Shown here: piece after piece, positions 5,462 through 7,073 of the stretch
Layout: each line of letters starts with the position of its first letter
How positions within the stretch are numbered: the first letter of the stretch is position 1
NCBI GenBank assembly: GCA_007135635.1
Contig: SLIO01000001.1
Coordinates: 1 to 7,073, forward strand
Origin: Methylomicrobium sp.
Lineage (GTDB): Bacteria; Pseudomonadota; Gammaproteobacteria; Methylococcales; Methylomonadaceae
DNA: 7,073 bases
Direction: 5' to 3'
Position numbers and translations under genes: made by a program
Notes under the pieces: generated by a model
Seen by the model: the letters and a program-made list of their open reading frames with translations, nothing else
Databases searched by the model: none
Told to the model about the DNA's origin: nothing

Positions 5462-6439
5462 TCAAGTTTTTGAGTAGGTTTTCAAGCTCATTCGCTTACT
5501 GATTTCTCGCGCCGCATTGCCGACGTCATCGAGCGGCGGGTAAGTCCAGTTTTCCAGCTTTCCAATAAACGGCCGTGTATAGCCTTCCGATTTCATGATT
5601 TGATGAAATCGATTGAATTTATCCGAACCGCCCTCAAGCTCTATCACATAAACCGGCTTTCCGGTCGTGCAAGCCTCGGAAACCATATTGACCGAATCGG
5701 CGGTCACCAAAATCGCATCCGCCAAGCTTAGAAAACCCAAATACGGATTTTCCCCGGAACCGTCCCAAATAAACGAAGGCGTATCGCTCAGCTCCTCCCG
5801 CAACACGGCTTCGACGTCGGCGCCGGTGCGCCGGGAAGTCGTCAATAAAATACCCGCCCCGGTTTCCTTTGATAATGCCGCTAGCCTCACACCTAATTGC
5901 CTACCAACCTGAGCAGTCATTCGATAACATTTATTGGTTCCGCCCACCATTACGGCAACTAAAGGACGCGGTAGGTCGGAAAATTGCGGCGCAAAATGCT
6001 CGGCGGCAAGCTTGATTCGATCTTGGGTAATCGTATGAAGTCCGCCGATACTATTCACGATATTGGAACCCGACAAGCCGTCATGTCTCGGCGTAACAAT
6101 GACATCAAACTTATCGTAAGCATAGTAAGGATCTTGTATGCGAATATTGAAGGTTTTGCCGCCACTGGCTTTTTTTATCGCCAGAGCCACAGCTACCGTG
6201 CGTCGCCCGGTCCCGATCACGACATCGGGCCAGGGCGGATTGAAGTTCGAGCTACCCGGCCCCAAAAAACGCAATGGCGCGAGACAAAAACGCGACGGCA
6301 AATGCCGCCAAGGCCAGGTCAAACAAATCCGCTTTTGTTCGATTTCCAAACCTAATGCTTGGGCTAAGCCGAGCGATTGGTTGTCCATTCCGGGTATTCC
6401 CAATGTCAATACCCAACAAGTTTTAATCTGTGTGTTCAA
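5462..6439 (-). CDS. ELM1-family (DUF1022) protein, predicted GT-B-like
   Basis: This 325-residue protein matches the bacterial relatives of plant 'mitochondrial fission ELM1', a misleading name in bacteria. Family motifs run the whole length: GIPGMDNQSLGLAQALG (14-30), VVIGTGRRTVA (73-83), IQDP (101-104), FDVIVTPRHDGL (111-122), VMVGGTNK (163-170), LLTTSRRTG (198-206), NPYLGFLSLADAILVTADS (231-249), SVNMVSEACTTGKPVY (249-264), KFNRFH (274-279) and RPFIGKLENW (289-298). The fold is related to GT-B enzymes such as MurG and LpxB, so a role in envelope glycolipid or glycan synthesis is plausible; no reaction is established to my knowledge. There is no signal peptide, so it is probably cytoplasmic or peripheral to the membrane. 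The start is TTG at 6439-6437, supported by AGGAAG seven bases upstream; no ATG exists upstream before a stop at 6508-6506. It sits close to, and divergent from, a probable GT10 gene. Confidence 0.9.
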   Translation of the reverse strand: MNTQIKTCWVLTLGIPGMDNQSLGLAQALGLEIEQKRICLTWPWRHLPSRFCLAPLRFLGPGSSNFNPPWPDVVIGTGRRTVAVALAIKKASGGKTFNIRIQDPYYAYDKFDVIVTPRHDGLSGSNIVNSIGGLHTITQDRIKLAAEHFAPQFSDLPRPLVAVMVGGTNKCYRMTAQVGRQLGVRLAALSKETGAGILLTTSRRTGADVEAVLREELSDTPSFIWDGSGENPYLGFLSLADAILVTADSVNMVSEACTTGKPVYVIELEGGSDKFNRFHQIMKSEGYTRPFIGKLENWTYPPLDDVGNAAREISKRMSLKTYSKT

Positions 6440-6446
6440 ATTCGTT

Positions 6447-6452
6447 CTTCCT
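6447..6452 (-). promoter_or_regulatory. Ribosome binding site that fixes the TTG start
   Basis: The minus strand reads AGGAAG at 6452-6447, seven bases before TTG at 6439-6437. This decides the start of the ELM1-family gene, since no ATG or GTG in the same frame lies upstream of it. Confidence 0.7.
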
Positions 6453-6510
6453 AATCGGTTTAAATAAGCCGCACTAAGGATTTGGCCGTAAATAACTTCC
6501 TTATTTTAAG

Positions 6511-6664
6511 GAGGGTTCGGTTGCTCGATTGGCAGGTGTCGGCGGCAGGGCAGATTTTTGCTCCTGCAAAATCTGCATTCATGCCATCCATGGCAATCAG
6601 TCGCCGCCGTCAAGCCTACACGGACGTATTCACGGCGTCCTGCCAAGCGAGTGACCGAACCCTC
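6511..6664. repeat. 154-bp inverted-repeat element (MITE-like or structured intergenic repeat)
   Basis: The ends are 26-bp inverted repeats: GAGGGTTCGGTTGCTCG... (6511-6536) and its counterpart (6639-6664) match at 23 of 26 positions. Two of the three mismatches become G-U pairs if transcribed. Inside are further nested dyads. CGGCGGC (6540-6546) pairs with GCCGCCG (6603-6609). GCAGATTTT (6550-6558) pairs with AAAATCTGC (6568-6576), extendable by GC/GC past one bulged T. TGCCAT-CC-ATGGCA lies at 6582-6595. GGACG (6622-6626) pairs with CGTCC (6636-6640). There is no transposase gene and no clear target-site duplication. It resembles a repeat I believe recurs in methanotroph genomes, but that is recollection. 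It lies between divergent genes and could act as a terminator, an insulator or a non-autonomous mobile element. Confidence 0.75.
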
Positions 6665-6736
6665 AACAAGGCTCATAGTTCCAGGACGTTATTTATCACG
6701 AAATCCTAAGATCAATCTTCTTTGTCAAACAAAAGG

Positions 6737-6764
6737 TTCGAATTCCGTGGCGAGTCAGTATAAT
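6737..6764 (+). promoter_or_regulatory. Candidate promoter for the GT10-like gene
   Basis: TATAAT (6759-6764) is a perfect -10 hexamer. TTCGAA (6737-6742) at a 16-base spacing is a poor -35 (three of six matches to TTGACA), so an activator may be needed if it is real. Transcription would begin near 6771 and leave a leader of about 90 bases before the ATG at 6863. Confidence 0.35.
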
Positions 6765-6769
6765 TAGCC

Positions 6770-6838
6770 TTATTAAGCAATTCCATCAATTTATTAAGTT
6801 ATTGATCGCATGAATTTTGCCAACATTTGCCTTAATAA
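6770..6838. repeat. Three copies of TTATTAAG in the leader
   Basis: TTATTAAG occurs directly at 6770-6777 and 6791-6798, exactly 21 bp apart (two helical turns). It occurs inverted as CTTAATAA at 6831-6838. The first copy sits at the predicted transcription start. The arrangement would suit a repressor or an AT-hook-like binding protein. An AT-rich 8-mer recurring in AT-rich DNA is the null explanation. Confidence 0.3.
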
Positions 6839-6862
6839 AACTCATCGCTCAATCCAAGCCTA

Positions 6863-7073
6863 ATGATAAAAGAAGCATTCAAACCGTCACCCCCTATCGT
6901 CGTCAAGTTTCTCGCCAAAACGGAATCGCGCATGTTCATGCGACAATTCCCAGGAAATACGAATACTTGGGGAGACTGTACCTTTAGTTTCGATCCGGAC
7001 TTGGAAGATTACGATTGGCTAGTCGTCTATGACGACTTGCCTAAAGTCGGCGGCGAACGTTTTTCCTCACGCG
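6863..7073 (+). CDS. Probable GT10-family (fucosyltransferase-like) glycosyltransferase, N-terminal part
   Basis: An open frame runs from ATG 6863 off the end of the window, giving 70 residues. A stop at 6836-6838 in the same frame blocks an earlier start, and no ribosome site is evident before the ATG. The segment FPGNTNTWGDCTFSFD (29-44) followed by DYDWLVVYDDLP (49-60) is the pattern I associate with the N-terminus of bacterial GT10-type proteins: x-PGN-x-x-x-WG-x-x-x-F, then DYDW.VVYD. GT10 enzymes transfer fucose or a related sugar from a GDP donor to surface glycans such as LPS O-antigens. The catalytic C-terminal part lies outside the window, so activity and donor cannot be judged. Sharing a locus with a GT4 enzyme and an ELM1-family protein supports a glycan role. 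Confidence 0.6.
   Translation, partial: MIKEAFKPSPPIVVKFLAKTESRMFMRQFPGNTNTWGDCTFSFDPDLEDYDWLVVYDDLPKVGGERFSSR

Noticed and set aside
5667..6467. Three plus-strand ORFs of 81, 123 and 109 codons
   Set aside because: They are antisense shadows of the ELM1-family gene, whose motifs are clear along its full length.
6482..6767. Plus-strand ORFs of 75 and 69 codons in two frames
   Set aside because: They coincide with the 154-bp inverted-repeat element; the open frames are by-products of its sequence.
1..7073. CRISPR array, tRNA, rRNA, transposase, toxin-antitoxin pair or phage genes
   Set aside because: I looked for regularly spaced direct repeats, tRNA-like folds and typical small-gene pairs, and saw none that could be supported.

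Overview
The window looks like a chromosomal segment of a Gram-negative, moderate-GC gammaproteobacterium. An aquatic or methanotroph-like (Methylococcales-type) lineage is my best guess. It rests on three things: a VPLPA-type PEP-CTERM protein, a bacterial ELM1-family (DUF1022) protein, and structured intergenic repeats of a kind I associate with those genomes. This is inference; no marker gene is present.

Left part (1-2172, + strand): a possible C-terminal tail of an upstream gene (1-72) is followed by two tandem genes for secreted proteins of unknown function (115-999 and 1312-2172). Both have signal peptides. They are clearly diverged paralogs with a shared pair of cysteines 172 and 169 residues apart. 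A GC-rich hairpin lies just after the first gene.

Centre (2303-4825, + strand): a complete GT-B, GT4-type glycosyltransferase is followed by a roughly 720-bp AT-rich non-coding stretch. That stretch holds a palindromic repeat, a probable terminator and several dyads. It leads to a short secreted protein with a VPLPA/PEP-CTERM sorting tail. No exosortase gene is visible in the window.

Decayed stretch (4827-5461): there is no intact gene. On the minus strand there is what looks like a broken ModE-like DNA-binding regulator, with an in-frame stop at codon 4 and an apparent internal deletion. A second coding-like fragment of unknown origin lies upstream of it. Two terminator-like hairpins follow.

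Right part (5462-7073): a minus-strand ELM1/DUF1022 family protein has a TTG start with a good ribosome binding site and a good terminator. A 154-bp inverted-repeat element separates it from the divergent, truncated start of a probable GT10 (fucosyltransferase-like) gene. A TATAAT box and three copies of an 8-mer lie in front of that gene.

Taken together, the GT4, ELM1 and GT10 genes suggest a cell-surface glycan (LPS or exopolysaccharide) neighbourhood interleaved with secreted proteins. Nothing here can be called a new system with confidence. The best candidates for novelty are the tandem Cys-pair secreted family and the 154-bp structured repeat.
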